This document shows, piece after piece, positions 51,068 to 62,660 of a stretch of 64,000 nt of DNA. The stretch covers positions 186,001-250,000 of the forward strand of contig NZ_WUWG01000003.1 of assembly GCF_009833495.1 (NCBI RefSeq), read 5' to 3'. Made by a program: the position numbers and the translations under genes. Under the pieces are notes generated by a model. It had not been told where the DNA came from and did no database searches. It was given only the letters and a program-made list of their open reading frames with translations. Every line of letters begins with the position of its first letter. Within the stretch, counting starts at the first letter, position 1. Origin of the DNA: Oceanomicrobium pacificus. Lineage in GTDB: Bacteria; Pseudomonadota; Alphaproteobacteria; Rhodobacterales; Rhodobacteraceae.

Positions 51068-51577
51068 ATGAACGCAGGGAAATTGAGCATTCTGGCCATG
51101 GCAGGCTTTCTGGCCGCATGCAGCAACCAGTCCGGTGTCGGAGGTGGCGGTGCGGGCGGCGTTGGCGGCGCAGGCGGCACCGGGGTCGGGGCAGGCGATA
51201 TCGAGGAAAGCTCGATTGCCTATTTCCAGACCGCCGTGGGCGACCGCGTCCTGTTCGAGGTCGATCAGGCCACGCTCAATGATGCGGCCATTTCCACGCT
51301 CAACGGCCAGGCCCGCTGGCTGACGCAGAATCCGAGCCTGCCGGTCCTGATCGAAGGCCATGCGGACGAGCAGGGCACGCGGGAATATAACCTCGCGCTT
51401 GGGGCGCGGCGCGCGAGCGCGGTGCGCGACTATCTGGTCAGCCAGGGCGTGCTTGAAAGCCGCATCCGCATCGTGACCTACGGCAAGGAGCGTCCGCTGG
51501 AGATATGCTCCGAGGAAGCCTGCTGGGCCCGCAACCGCCGCGCTGTCACTGTCGTCAGCGCAGGCGCGACGAGCTGA
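51068..51577 (+). CDS. pal: Peptidoglycan-associated lipoprotein
   Basis: 169 residues. The lipobox Leu-Ala-Ala-Cys (Cys18) marks a lipoprotein that is probably outer-membrane anchored. A Gly-rich, flexible stretch (about 22-43) leads to an OmpA-like peptidoglycan-binding domain with LFEVDQATLNDAAISTLNGQ, LIEGHADEQGTREYNLALGARRA and RIVTYGKERP. It tethers the outer membrane to the cell wall and is the target of TolB. Confidence 0.96.
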   Translation: MNAGKLSILAMAGFLAACSNQSGVGGGGAGGVGGAGGTGVGAGDIEESSIAYFQTAVGDRVLFEVDQATLNDAAISTLNGQARWLTQNPSLPVLIEGHADEQGTREYNLALGARRASAVRDYLVSQGVLESRIRIVTYGKERPLEICSEEACWARNRRAVTVVSAGATS

Positions 51578-51630
51578 TATCCCGGCGCCCCGGCTTTGGT
51601 CCGGGGCACCGGCCCCTAGAAAGAGCTGCC

Positions 51631-52560
51631 ATGATCCCGATGTTCCGCCGCACCCTGCCGCTTCTTCTTGCCGCCGGACTGATGGTCCTGCCCGTCAAGG
51701 TGCAGGCGCAGAGCGCCGATGCGCAGACGCTTGCGGATATCCGAGCGGAACTGACCGACCTTTACAACCAGATCGGCAGCCTGCGCCGCGAATTGGTGCA
51801 GAACCCCGGTCCGGCTGCGGGCACCGATGGCGGCACGGTCAACACCGGCCCGGCGTTGCAGCGGCTCGACGTGCTGGAGGCCGATCTCCGCCAGATCAAC
51901 GGCCGTGTCGAGGAATTGCAGAACCGGATCACGCAGATTGTCGAGGACGGGACCAACCGGATCGGCGATCTGGAATTCCGCCTTGTGGAACTTGAAGGCG
52001 GCGACACGTCGCTTCTGGGCGATACGCCCACGCTAGGCGGCGATGCTGTGACCGCGACGCCGCTCGCACCCGTGGACGGGCAGGGCGGCACGGTGGCAAG
52101 CGGTGGGATCGTCGAGAATTCGACCGGCGGCACGGCGGGCGGGCAGGCGGGCGGCGAAGCCGTGGCGATGGCCGTCGGCGAGCAGGCCGAATTCGACCGT
52201 GCGCGTGCGGCCTATGAGGCCGGTGACTATGCGCAGGCTGCGGAACTCTTCTCCCGCTTCTCGGAGACCTATCCCGGCGGTCCGCTCAGCGTCGAGGCGC
52301 AGTTCCTGAAAGCCGAAGCCCTGTCGGCTGCGGGCGACTGGGCCAACGCGGCGCGGGCCTATCTCGGCATCGTCAGCGGCGGCCCCTCGGGCGATTATGC
52401 GCCGATGTCGATGTACAAGCTCGGTGTCAGCCTTGCGCGGCTCGGGCGGCGGGACGAGGCCTGCCTGACCTTCGATGAGGTGCAGAACCGCTATCCGGGC
52501 GCGCCGTCGCAGGTCCTGTCGGACACGCTGTTGCAAAAACAGAATCTCGGATGCCGCTGA
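51631..52560 (+). CDS. cpoB: Cell division coordinator CpoB (YbgF)
   Basis: 309 residues. Signal peptide ending near VKVQAQS, then an N-terminal coiled coil (about 30-125: LADIRAELTDLYNQIGSLRREL, RLDVLEADLRQINGRVEELQNR) that trimerises in homologues, a Gly/Thr-rich linker, and TPR repeats at the C-terminus (FDRARAAYEAGDYAQAAELF, FLKAEALSAAGDWANAARAYL). CpoB ties Tol action to peptidoglycan synthesis at the septum. It overlaps tilS by ten bases. Confidence 0.93.
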   Translation: MIPMFRRTLPLLLAAGLMVLPVKVQAQSADAQTLADIRAELTDLYNQIGSLRRELVQNPGPAAGTDGGTVNTGPALQRLDVLEADLRQINGRVEELQNRITQIVEDGTNRIGDLEFRLVELEGGDTSLLGDTPTLGGDAVTATPLAPVDGQGGTVASGGIVENSTGGTAGGQAGGEAVAMAVGEQAEFDRARAAYEAGDYAQAAELFSRFSETYPGGPLSVEAQFLKAEALSAAGDWANAARAYLGIVSGGPSGDYAPMSMYKLGVSLARLGRRDEACLTFDEVQNRYPGAPSQVLSDTLLQKQNLGCR

Positions 52561-53867
52561 GCGGCGATCTGGACACCCCCACCCCACCGGAGAGTGACCT
52601 TCCGGACCTGTCTGCCGCGCTGGACGGTCTGGAGCCGCGCGACCTGCTGCTGGCCGTCTCGGGCGGGAGCGACAGCCGCGCCATGCTTGAACTCGTGCGC
52701 GACTGGGCAGGCGACGCGGCGGGCGATCTGCTGGTGGCGACCGTCGATCACGGGTTGAGGCCCGGCAGCGCGGCCGAGGCGCGGTGCGTCGCCGCGACAT
52801 GCGCGGGGCTCGGCATCGCTCACCGCATCCTGACATGGACCGGCTGGACCGGGGAGGGCAACCTGCAGGCGGCGGCCCGCGCAGCCCGGCGCGACCTGCT
52901 GTCGGAGCTTGCACGGCAGGAGGGCCGCTCGGCGATCCTTCTGGGCCATACGCGCGACGATCAGGCCGAGACGGTGCTGATGCGGCTCGGTCGCGGTGCG
53001 GGCGTGGACGGGCTGTCGGCCATGGCGGTCAGGCAACGGCAGGCGGGTTGCCTCTGGATCCGGCCGCTCCTCGGCCAGCGGCGCGACCGATTGCGGCACA
53101 TGCTGCAGGCGCGCGAAATCAGCTGGATCGAGGATCCGTCGAACGAGGATGACCGGTTCCTGCGCATCCGGCTGCGGCAGGCCGGCGCGGCGCTCGACGC
53201 GCTCGGCCTCACGGTCGACGGGCTCGCGGACAGTGCCGCGGCGCTCGGTTCTGCGCGCGAGGTGCTGGAGGATGCCGCGCTGGCGCTTGGTCATGCCTGC
53301 CTGTCCGAGACCGTGCGCGGCGAGGTGCGCCTCGCCCATGACAGCTATTCGGCCGCGCGCACCGACAGCCGCCTGCGGGTCCTGTCCGCGGCGCTGCGCA
53401 CGGTGGGCGGCGCTGCCTATCGCCCGCGGCAGGAGGATTTGGCACGGCTCGACGCGGCACTCCTGAGCGGCGGCCCGGCATTGCCGGCCCGCACGCTCGC
53501 CGGCTGTCTGGTGCGCGGCCGCGGCGGCCAGGTGGAGATCCTGCGCGAACCCGCGCGCCTGCCCGATCCCGCGCCTGCCGACCAGTGGTGGGACGGGCGC
53601 TGGCGGCTCGCCGACCGGCCCGAAGACGCCCCTGACAGGCTTGTGATCGGGGCGTTGACGGCGGCCGGGTGGCGCGATTTCGCGCCCGACATGCCGTCCG
53701 GACCCGACTGCGACCGGTTGGCGCTGGAGGTTGCCCCGGCAATCTGGCACGATGGGAAGGTCATCGCCGCGCCCTTCCTCGCGGAGGCGGCCGGTCAGCC
53801 GACACCGTGGCAGATCGTTGCCCATCCGCGGCGCAGCAGCGTGTTTTTGCGGCTGACCCCACGTTGA
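52551..53867 (+). CDS. tilS: tRNA(Ile)-lysidine synthase
   Basis: 438 residues; adds lysine to C34 of tRNA-Ile(CAU) so that it reads AUA codons. An N-type ATP pyrophosphatase domain carries the PP-loop LLLAVSGGSDSRAMLELV (about residues 33-50), then TVDHGLRPGSAAEARCVA, GHTRDDQAETVLMRLGRGAGVDGLSAM and WIEDPSNEDDRFLR. The start ATG lies within the last codons of cpoB. Positioned between tol-pal and ftsH, as in related alphaproteobacteria; tilS-ftsH neighbours are common in bacteria. Confidence 0.94.
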   Translation: MPLSGDLDTPTPPESDLPDLSAALDGLEPRDLLLAVSGGSDSRAMLELVRDWAGDAAGDLLVATVDHGLRPGSAAEARCVAATCAGLGIAHRILTWTGWTGEGNLQAAARAARRDLLSELARQEGRSAILLGHTRDDQAETVLMRLGRGAGVDGLSAMAVRQRQAGCLWIRPLLGQRRDRLRHMLQAREISWIEDPSNEDDRFLRIRLRQAGAALDALGLTVDGLADSAAALGSAREVLEDAALALGHACLSETVRGEVRLAHDSYSAARTDSRLRVLSAALRTVGGAAYRPRQEDLARLDAALLSGGPALPARTLAGCLVRGRGGQVEILREPARLPDPAPADQWWDGRWRLADRPEDAPDRLVIGALTAAGWRDFAPDMPSGPDCDRLALEVAPAIWHDGKVIAAPFLAEAAGQPTPWQIVAHPRRSSVFLRLTPR

Positions 53868-53891
53868 AAGCCTGATAACAGGCGCTATGTA
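53864..53891 (+). promoter_or_regulatory. Possible promoter of ftsH
   Basis: TTGAAA (53864-53869) overlaps the tilS stop (TGA 53865-53867), with TATGTA (53886-53891) after a 16-base spacer, 57 bases before the ftsH GTG. TTGAAA also resembles heat-shock sigma-32 -35 elements, but no clear sigma-32 -10 was seen. Confidence 0.4.
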
Positions 53892-53948
53892 AAGTCACTG
53901 GACGGCCGGAGCCGGAGCGCTGCTCTGTGCCGCAACTGGGAGACCAAA

Positions 53949-55868
<1,920 letters not shown>

Positions 55869-55894
55869 TCGCCGGATCACGGTTTGAACATTTG

Positions 55895-55925
55895 AAACCC
55901 CGCGGGTGCATACCGCGGGGTTTTT
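55895..55925 (+). terminator. Intrinsic terminator of ftsH
   Basis: AAACCCCGCGG (55895-55905), 7-base loop, CCGCGGGGTTT (55913-55923) then TT: a perfect 11-bp stem with five T in a row. It lies 26 bases after the ftsH stop and ends the tol-to-ftsH block. Confidence 0.92.
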
Positions 55926-56002
55926 CGCATCTTTCGGGTTCCGTGATCGGGCGCGAGCCGTTAGCGTGCCCGCAACGCCATCTGCCAGGAAGGACAGCGC
56001 GC

Positions 56003-56596
56003 ATGCCCATCGTCTCGCCCACCGACATTACCGGCACCGTGGATTGGCTCGGCCTTGTGGCGGACCGGGAGGTGACGCTCTGCGCCGATCCGGTCACGGA
56101 GGTGGAGGTCACCTATGCGGGCTTCACCGGCGAATATCACGGCGGGCTGACGCGGGGCTCCTGCTCGCGGGTGCTGGCACAATATCCCGAACGCGGCACC
56201 GAGATCCGCAACACCCGGCAGATCACCATCCTGTCGGCCGAGGAACTGGCCGATATTGCCGCGGCAATGGAGCTTGAAAGCGTCAATCCAGAATGGGTCG
56301 GCGCCAATCTGGTGCTGCGCGGCATTCCCGACCTGACGCAGATGCCGCCTGCATCCCGCCTCGTGTTCGAGGGCGGCGTGACCATCACGGTGGATGTGGA
56401 GAACGGCCCTTGCCAGTTCCCTGCGCAAGTGATCGAGAAAATCCATCCCGGCCACGGCAAGCGGTTCAAGTCCGCCGCGGAAGGCCGGCGCGGTGTAACG
56501 GCCTGGGTGGAGCGTGAAGGGCGCATCACACTGGGCGAGACCGTCCGGCTTCATGTGCCGCCCCAGCGCATCTACCGCCACGCAGCACAGGGCTGA
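56003..56596 (+). CDS. MOSC domain-containing protein
   Basis: 197 residues, taking the ATG at 56003 (AAGGACAG upstream). The sequence fits a stand-alone MOSC domain: TRGSCSRVLAQYPERGTEIRNTRQITILSAEELADIAAAM and WVGANLVLRGIPDLTQMPPAS..., here seen in parts, then VDVENGPCQFPAQVIEK with the conserved Cys. MOSC proteins are related to the sulfur-transferring end of Moco sulfurase and to YiiM/YcbX enzymes that detoxify N-hydroxylated bases. Substrate and partner are unknown. It lies alone between ftsH and fhs. Confidence 0.82.
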   Translation: MPIVSPTDITGTVDWLGLVADREVTLCADPVTEVEVTYAGFTGEYHGGLTRGSCSRVLAQYPERGTEIRNTRQITILSAEELADIAAAMELESVNPEWVGANLVLRGIPDLTQMPPASRLVFEGGVTITVDVENGPCQFPAQVIEKIHPGHGKRFKSAAEGRRGVTAWVEREGRITLGETVRLHVPPQRIYRHAAQG

Positions 56597-56790
56597 CAAC
56601 AGTCCTTTCGCGCCGATCCGCCTGCCTGCGCCACCGACGCGGGCGCAGGGTTCCGATCCGATACGCGGGTTTCCCGCACGCAGGGCCCGCGTGTCGCCTT
56701 CGACCGGCCAGCGGTCGAAAACCGCTTGGCACGGCACGGAAAAAGCTTTGAGTGTGGCGCGAGAGAGCCAAGCCAGGCAGGGAGACGGCC

Positions 56791-58467
56791 ATGACAGTTG
56801 CATCCGATATCGAAATCGCCCGCGCGGCAAAAAAGAAACCGATCCGGGAGATCGGCGACCGTCTGGGCATCCCCGAAGATGCGTTGCTGCCCTTCGGCCA
56901 TGACAAGGCGAAAATCTCGGCCGAGTTCATAGACGGGCTGAAGGACCGTCCGAACGGCAAGCTCATTCTTGTGACCGCGATCAACCCGACGCCTGCGGGC
57001 GAGGGCAAGACCACGACCACGGTCGGGCTTGGTGACGGGTTGAACGCGATCGGCAAGAAGGCCGCAATCTGTATCCGGGAGGCCTCTCTCGGACCGTGCT
57101 TCGGGATGAAGGGGGGCGCGGCCGGCGGCGGTTACGCGCAGGTCGTCCCGATGGAGGATATGAACCTCCATTTCACTGGCGATTTCCACGCGATCACCTC
57201 GGCGCACAACCTGCTCTCGGCGATGATCGACAATCACATTTACTGGGGCAACGAGCTGGAGATCGACCAGCGCCGCGTCGTCTGGCGGCGGGTCATGGAC
57301 ATGAACGACCGGGCGCTGCGCGACGTGGTGACCTCGCTCGGCGGCGTGGCGAACGGCTTTCCGCGGCAGGGCGGTTTCGACATCACCGTGGCGTCCGAGG
57401 TCATGGCGATCCTGTGCCTCGCGACCGATCTGGCGGACCTGCAGCGGCGGCTCGGGGACATCATCGTCGCCTATCGTCGTGACCGCACGGCAATCACCTG
57501 CCGCGAGATCAAGGCCGACGGGGCGATGACGGTGCTCCTTCAGCAGGCGATGCAGCCCAATATCGTCCAGACGCTGGAAAACAATCCCGCTTTCGTGCAT
57601 GGCGGGCCGTTCGCGAACATTGCCCATGGCTGCAACTCGGTCATTGCGACCACGACCGCGCTGAAACTGGCCGACTATGTGGTGACGGAGGCCGGGTTCG
57701 GCGCCGACCTCGGGGCCGAGAAATTTATGAACATCAAGTGCCGCAAGGCGGGCCTGTCGCCTGATTGCGTGGTGCTCGTCGCGACGATCCGCGCGATGAA
57801 GATGAACGGTGGCGTGACCAAGGACAATCTGGGCAGCGAGAATGTCGATGCGGTCCGTGACGGGTGCGAGAATCTGGGCCGCCATATCGGCAACCTCAAA
57901 TCCTTCGGTGTGCCGGTCGTCGTTGCGATCAACCATTTCATCTCCGACACGGAGGCCGAGGTCGCGGCGGTGAAGGACTATGTGGCCAGCCAGGGGGCGG
58001 AGGCCTATCTCTGCAAGCATTGGGCCGACGGCTCGGCCGGCATCACCGAACTGGCCACGCGCGTGGCGCAGGTGGCCGACAGCGGCGTCTCGCAATTCGC
58101 GCCGCTCTATCGCGACGAGTTGCCGCTCTTCGAGAAGATCGAGGCGATCGCGAAACGCATCTACCGCGCCGACGAGGTGCTCGCCGACAAGAAAATCCGC
58201 GACCAGCTCCGCCAGTGGGAAGCGGACGGGTTCGGCGACCTGCCGATCTGCATGGCCAAGACGCAATACAGTTTCACCACCGATCCGAACCTGCGCGGCG
58301 CGCCGCGCGGCCATTCGGTGCCGGTGCGGGAGGTGCGGCTGTCCGCCGGTGCGGGCTTCGTCGTGGTGATCTGCGGCGAGATCATGACCATGCCGGGCCT
58401 GCCGCGCGTCCCGTCGGCCGAGGCGATCGGCCTGAATGATGCAGGCCAGATCGAGGGGCTCTTCTGA
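56791..58467 (+). CDS. fhs: Formate-tetrahydrofolate ligase
   Basis: 558 residues; makes 10-formyl-THF from formate, THF and ATP. The ATG ([20 protein letters not shown]) follows AGGGAGA. The P-loop [18 protein letters not shown] is at about residues 66-83, and [23 protein letters not shown] follows. [11 protein letters not shown] and [17 protein letters not shown] are further family segments. Length is normal. folD follows on the same strand after 106 bases, so the pair interconverts formate and methylene-THF carbon. Confidence 0.97.
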   Translation: MTVASDIEIARAAKKKPIREIGDRLGIPEDALLPFGHDKAKISAEFIDGLKDRPNGKLILVTAINPTPAGEGKTTTTVGLGDGLNAIGKKAAICIREASLGPCFGMKGGAAGGGYAQVVPMEDMNLHFTGDFHAITSAHNLLSAMIDNHIYWGNELEIDQRRVVWRRVMDMNDRALRDVVTSLGGVANGFPRQGGFDITVASEVMAILCLATDLADLQRRLGDIIVAYRRDRTAITCREIKADGAMTVLLQQAMQPNIVQTLENNPAFVHGGPFANIAHGCNSVIATTTALKLADYVVTEAGFGADLGAEKFMNIKCRKAGLSPDCVVLVATIRAMKMNGGVTKDNLGSENVDAVRDGCENLGRHIGNLKSFGVPVVVAINHFISDTEAEVAAVKDYVASQGAEAYLCKHWADGSAGITELATRVAQVADSGVSQFAPLYRDELPLFEKIEAIAKRIYRADEVLADKKIRDQLRQWEADGFGDLPICMAKTQYSFTTDPNLRGAPRGHSVPVREVRLSAGAGFVVVICGEIMTMPGLPRVPSAEAIGLNDAGQIEGLF

Positions 58468-58573
58468 ACCGCGGCGACAGGGCGCGTGCCTGCCCCCTTG
58501 CAGTGGTTAGCGGATGGCGTATGAAAGCTGGCATCCGGCCATGCGCCGCACACGGCACGAGGGGAGACACACC

Positions 58574-59467
58574 GTGACAGCCCAGATCATCGACGGAAAG
58601 GCCCGGGCTGCCGCCCTGCGCGCCGATATCGCCACCCATGTCGCACGCCTGTCGCAGGATCATGGTGTCACGCCGGGGCTCGCCGTGGTGCTGGTGGGCG
58701 AGGACCCGGCCAGCCAGGTCTATGTGCGCTCCAAAGGCCGCCAGACGGTCGAGGCAGGCATGGAAAGCTTCGAGCACAAGCTGCCCGCCGACACGTCCGA
58801 AGACGCGCTGCTCGCGCTCATTGACGATCTGAACAAGGACCCGCAGGTGCATGGCATCCTTGTGCAATTGCCTTTGCCGGATCATCTCGACAGCGATCTT
58901 GTCATCAATGCGATCGACCCGGCCAAGGATGTGGACGGATTCCATATCTCCAATGTCGGCCTGCTCGGCACCGGGCAGGATGCGATGGTGCCCTGCACGC
59001 CGCTCGGGTGCCTGATGCTGCTGCGCGAAACGCTCGGCGACCTGAGCGGGATGGACGCCGTGGTTATCGGGCGTTCGAACATCGTCGGCAAACCGATGGC
59101 GCATCTGCTGCTGGGCGACAGTTGCACGGTGACCATTGCCCACAGCCGCACCCGCGATCTGCCCGCCCGCGTCGCGGCAGCCGATATTGTGGTGGCCGCC
59201 GTCGGGCGCCCGCAGATGGTGAAGGGCGACTGGATCAAGCCCGGGGCCACCGTCATCGATGTGGGCATCAACCGGATCGACAAGCCCGAGGGCGGCACGC
59301 GCCTTGTCGGGGATGTGGATTTCGACAGTGTGGCCCCTGTGGCTGGCGCGATCACGCCGGTGCCGGGGGGGGTCGGGCCAATGACCATTGCCTGCCTTCT
59401 GGCCAACACGCTCACCGCCTGTTGCCGCATCCACGGGCTGCCGGTGCCCGAGGGGCTGACCGCCTGA
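58574..59467 (+). CDS. folD: Bifunctional methylene-THF dehydrogenase/methenyl-THF cyclohydrolase
   Basis: 297 residues; interconverts 5,10-methylene-, methenyl- and 10-formyl-THF with NADP. GTG start ([19 protein letters not shown]) after GGGGAGA. Catalytic Tyr/Lys region [30 protein letters not shown], and the NADP motif [18 protein letters not shown], ending with [20 protein letters not shown]. Partner of fhs in one-carbon metabolism. Its stop lies two bases from the convergent pdeM stop. Confidence 0.96.
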   Translation: MTAQIIDGKARAAALRADIATHVARLSQDHGVTPGLAVVLVGEDPASQVYVRSKGRQTVEAGMESFEHKLPADTSEDALLALIDDLNKDPQVHGILVQLPLPDHLDSDLVINAIDPAKDVDGFHISNVGLLGTGQDAMVPCTPLGCLMLLRETLGDLSGMDAVVIGRSNIVGKPMAHLLLGDSCTVTIAHSRTRDLPARVAAADIVVAAVGRPQMVKGDWIKPGATVIDVGINRIDKPEGGTRLVGDVDFDSVAPVAGAITPVPGGVGPMTIACLLANTLTACCRIHGLPVPEGLTA

Positions 59468-59469
59468 GG

Positions 59470-60144
59470 TCAGGCGAGCGCCCGGTCGAGCGGGACCGGC
59501 ACGGCACGGCGCCCCAGCATGACCGCGACCGCGCCCGGTTTCAGGAGCGCATCGAGCGGGGCCTTGGTGCAGGACAGGCCGCCCGTGTAGCAGCCGAAAG
59601 CCGGCAGGATTGCGCGGGCACCCGAGATCAGGAAACAGCGCCGGACCTGCCGCCCGGCGCGTGTCGCCACCCCATGTTTGGGGTGGTAATGGCCGGACAG
59701 TTCCGGCCCGGTTTCCGACGGATCGGCAATGTGGCGCAGCGTGACCGGCCCGACGGTGGCGCGGTCGCGGTGGCTGCCGCCCAATGCGATCGGCGCGGGA
59801 TCGTGGTTGCCCGCGATCCAGACCCATTCCCGGCCCGCCATCAGCCCGGTCAGCCCGTCCTCGATATCCGGCGGCAGTGCCAGACCGGCCGCGTCGTCGT
59901 CGAAACTGTCGCCCAGACAGTAGACGGTCGCCGGGTTGCAGGCGCGGACCGCATCTGCCAGACGGATCAGCGTCTCGGTGCTGTCATAGGGCGGCAGCAG
60001 CGACCCGCCGCGCCGCGCCATCCGTTCCGACTTGCCGAAATGGAGGTCCGCGACGCAAAGCGCGCGGGCCTCGGGCAGCCAGAGCGTGCCATCGGCACGG
60101 GCCTGCATGGATGTGCCGGACAGGGAAAATTCATAGGCGGTCAT
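59470..60144 (-). CDS. pdeM: Ligase-associated DNA damage response metallophosphoesterase
   Basis: 224 residues, starting MTAYEFSLSGTSMQARADG. Calcineurin-like motifs in order: Asp-Leu-His in LCVADLHFGKSERMARRGG, GDSFDD, GNHDPAPIAL, and GHYHPKHG, matching the PdeM family found beside Lhr-like helicase, ATP-dependent ligase and an exonuclease in repair operons. The DNA or nucleotide substrate is not established. It lies 44 bases downstream of the helicase gene on the same strand. Confidence 0.88.
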   Translation of the reverse strand: MTAYEFSLSGTSMQARADGTLWLPEARALCVADLHFGKSERMARRGGSLLPPYDSTETLIRLADAVRACNPATVYCLGDSFDDDAAGLALPPDIEDGLTGLMAGREWVWIAGNHDPAPIALGGSHRDRATVGPVTLRHIADPSETGPELSGHYHPKHGVATRAGRQVRRCFLISGARAILPAFGCYTGGLSCTKAPLDALLKPGAVAVMLGRRAVPVPLDRALA

Positions 60145-60188
60145 GGCGATACAAAACGCGAACACGAGTGATTTGGCAAGCCATGACC

Positions 60189-62612
60189 TCAGGGCGCGTC
60201 GAGACCGGCCTCGGCCATCATCTGCGCCGCTTCCTCCTCCAGCGCATCATCCTGCGCCAGCCCTTTGATCGGGACCTTGCCCACTTCGAGCAGCAACGGC
60301 GCGGCCATGGGTGTCACATGCGGCGCGCGGCGATGGTCGATCCGCCCGTCCGTGCGGGCGAGCATTTCGTCGATCCGCTCGAAACTGACGAGACCATGCA
60401 TCGCTTCGCGCCGGGTGATTTCCATCATCAGATGGTCGGGATCGAAGCGGCGCAGCGTGTCGTAGAGAATGTCGGAGGAAAAGGTCGCCTGCCGCCCCGA
60501 CTTGCGTTGCCCCGGCAGGTTGCGTTCCAGTAGCCCGCCAATGGTCGCCACCGTCCGGAAAGTGCGCTTCATCACGGCATTTTCGCCCAGCCAGTCCTGC
60601 CAGCCCTGTTTCAAGGGGCCGGAGGCCAGCAATTCCGCGGGGTCCGCAACCTCGGTCAGCCCCCAGATCAGCAGCGCGTAATCGTTGGAGACAAAGCCCA
60701 CGGGCGCGAGGTTCAGGCTCTCCATCCGGCGGGTCAGGAGCAAGCCCAGTGTCTGCATCGCGTTCTTGCCGGCAAAACCGTAGAGGCAGAGATAGGACCG
60801 GTTCTTGCGGGTGAAGGTCTCCACCAGCAGCCGGTCATGCGCGGGCAGGGCGGAAATGTCTTCCTGCAGGTCGAGCCAGTCACGCGTATGTGCCGGCAGG
60901 CGGTGCCGGGCTGCTGCATCATTCACCAGTTCGAGATAGCGTTCCGACAGGCGCGTCGAGCAGGCCAGCTTGGTGCCCTGAAACACCGCGATCCGCGGCT
61001 CGCGCGAGGGCGACCGGCTGACCATGACGGTCATTTCCTTCAACGTGTCATAGCGGACCACCTGACCGCCGATCAGAAACGTATCGCCGGGCGTGAGCGA
61101 AGCGACGAAGCTTTCCTCCACCTCCCCCAGACCCGGTCCGCCGCGCAGACGCACTTTCAGCGTCTCCGTATCGACAATGGTGCCCGCGTTCATGCGCAGC
61201 ATCGAGGCGCGGCGCGGGTCGCGTAATTGCCAGAGCCCGTCCGGCCGCTGCATCAGGCGCTGCCAGCGGTCATAGGCGCGCAGCGCATATCCGCCGGTGG
61301 CACAATAGTCGAGGCAACGGTCGTAATCGGCGCGAGGCAGGCGGCGGTAGGGGCCGGCACTGCGCACTTCGCCGAACAGCGCATCCGCGTCGAAGGGCGC
61401 GGCACAGGCCGACAGCAGGATATGTTGGCAGAGCACGTCGAGCGGCCCGTCGGCGCGGCGCTCGCCGTCCAGATCGCGCGCGGCCACCGCGTCGAGCGCG
61501 GCGCGGCATTCGATCACCTCGAACCGGTTGGCCGGCACCAGCAACGCGCGGGACGGCGCATTGTAGCGATGGTTGGCGCGGCCGATCCGCTGCACCAGCC
61601 GTTTCACGTTCTTCGGTGCGCCGACTTGGATCACCAGATCGACATTGCCCCAGTCGATCCCCAGATCGAGCGACCCGGTGCAGACCACCGCCCGCAAGTC
61701 CCCCGCGACCATTGCCGCCTCGACCCGGGCGCGTGCATCGCGTGACAGCGAGCCGTGATGCAGCCCGATCGGCAAATTGGCGTCATTCACCTGCCAGAGC
61801 GCCTGAAAGAAGAGTTCCGCCTGCGCGCGCGTGTTGATGAAGACCAGCGTTGTGCGTGCGGCCGCGATGGCGTCCATCACCTCGTGCACCGCATAGCGCC
61901 CGCCCATGCCCGACCAGGGCGGCGGGTGGGCCGTGTCGAGGATGGCGATGTCCGGGGCCGGTCCCGGGTCGGCATGGATGATCCGGCAGGCACCGGCACC
62001 CTCCGGCGGGCCAGGCGCCATGAAATCGGCCAGTGCGGGCGGGTCTTCCACCGTGGCCGACAGGCCCACGCGCGCGGCATCGGGGGCCAGCGTTGCCAGC
62101 CGGGACAGGGCCAGCATCAGCTGGTCGCCGCGCTTGCTCTCGGCCAGGGCATGGATTTCGTCCAGAACGATCCGTTTCAGGCCGGCGAAGATCTGTGGCG
62201 CCTCGGGATAGGAGAGCAGAAGCGCGAGCGATTCCGGCGTTGTGAGCAGGATATGCGGCGGGTCCACCCGTTGGCGTTTGCGTTGTGCCTGTCCCGTGTC
62301 ACCGGTCCGGTCCTCGATCCGGATCTTCAGCCCGAGCGCGTCGGCCGGGTGCCGCAGGTTGCGCGCGATGTCATTGGCCAGCGCCTTCAGGGGCGAGACA
62401 TAGAGCGTGTGCATCCCCGGGCCTGCACCGCCGGACAGGTCAACGAGCGTTGGCAGGAATCCCGCCAGCGTCTTGCCGCCGCCCGTGGGTGCGATCAGGA
62501 GCGTCGCCGGTGCATCCCGCGCTTCAAGGAGCGCCAACTGGTGCGGATGCGGGGTCCAGCCCTGTCGGGCGAACCAGTTCTGAAACGCTGCGGGCAGACG
62601 GGTGCGGGTCAT
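60189..62612 (-). CDS. Ligase-associated DNA damage response DEXH box helicase (Lhr core)
   Basis: 807 residues, an Lhr-core superfamily 2 helicase. It starts MTRTRLPAAFQNWFARQGWT with Q-motif-like HPHQLALLEA; Walker A LLIAPTGGGKTLAGFLPTL (about 38-56), DEIH in IVLDEIHALAESKRGDQLM, SATVEDP, and the motif VI region RLVQRIGRANHRYNAPSRAL. The Lhr-specific winged-helix and Lhr-core domains follow. Related Lhr proteins translocate 3'-5' on single-stranded DNA in repair. The usual partners, an ATP-dependent ligase and exonuclease, are not in the visible neighbourhood. Confidence 0.9.
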   Translation of the reverse strand: MTRTRLPAAFQNWFARQGWTPHPHQLALLEARDAPATLLIAPTGGGKTLAGFLPTLVDLSGGAGPGMHTLYVSPLKALANDIARNLRHPADALGLKIRIEDRTGDTGQAQRKRQRVDPPHILLTTPESLALLLSYPEAPQIFAGLKRIVLDEIHALAESKRGDQLMLALSRLATLAPDAARVGLSATVEDPPALADFMAPGPPEGAGACRIIHADPGPAPDIAILDTAHPPPWSGMGGRYAVHEVMDAIAAARTTLVFINTRAQAELFFQALWQVNDANLPIGLHHGSLSRDARARVEAAMVAGDLRAVVCTGSLDLGIDWGNVDLVIQVGAPKNVKRLVQRIGRANHRYNAPSRALLVPANRFEVIECRAALDAVAARDLDGERRADGPLDVLCQHILLSACAAPFDADALFGEVRSAGPYRRLPRADYDRCLDYCATGGYALRAYDRWQRLMQRPDGLWQLRDPRRASMLRMNAGTIVDTETLKVRLRGGPGLGEVEESFVASLTPGDTFLIGGQVVRYDTLKEMTVMVSRSPSREPRIAVFQGTKLACSTRLSERYLELVNDAAARHRLPAHTRDWLDLQEDISALPAHDRLLVETFTRKNRSYLCLYGFAGKNAMQTLGLLLTRRMESLNLAPVGFVSNDYALLIWGLTEVADPAELLASGPLKQGWQDWLGENAVMKRTFRTVATIGGLLERNLPGQRKSGRQATFSSDILYDTLRRFDPDHLMMEITRREAMHGLVSFERIDEMLARTDGRIDHRRAPHVTPMAAPLLLEVGKVPIKGLAQDDALEEEAAQMMAEAGLDAP

Positions 62613-62660
62613 GGCGCCAAGATGGGGCAGCCGGTGCGCCGGGTCCAGCCGCGCTGTGGC

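Noticed and set aside
56700-56790. A sigma-54 promoter before fhs (TTGGCACGGCAC)
   Set aside because: The -24-like TGGCAC is present but the required GC element at -12 is missing.
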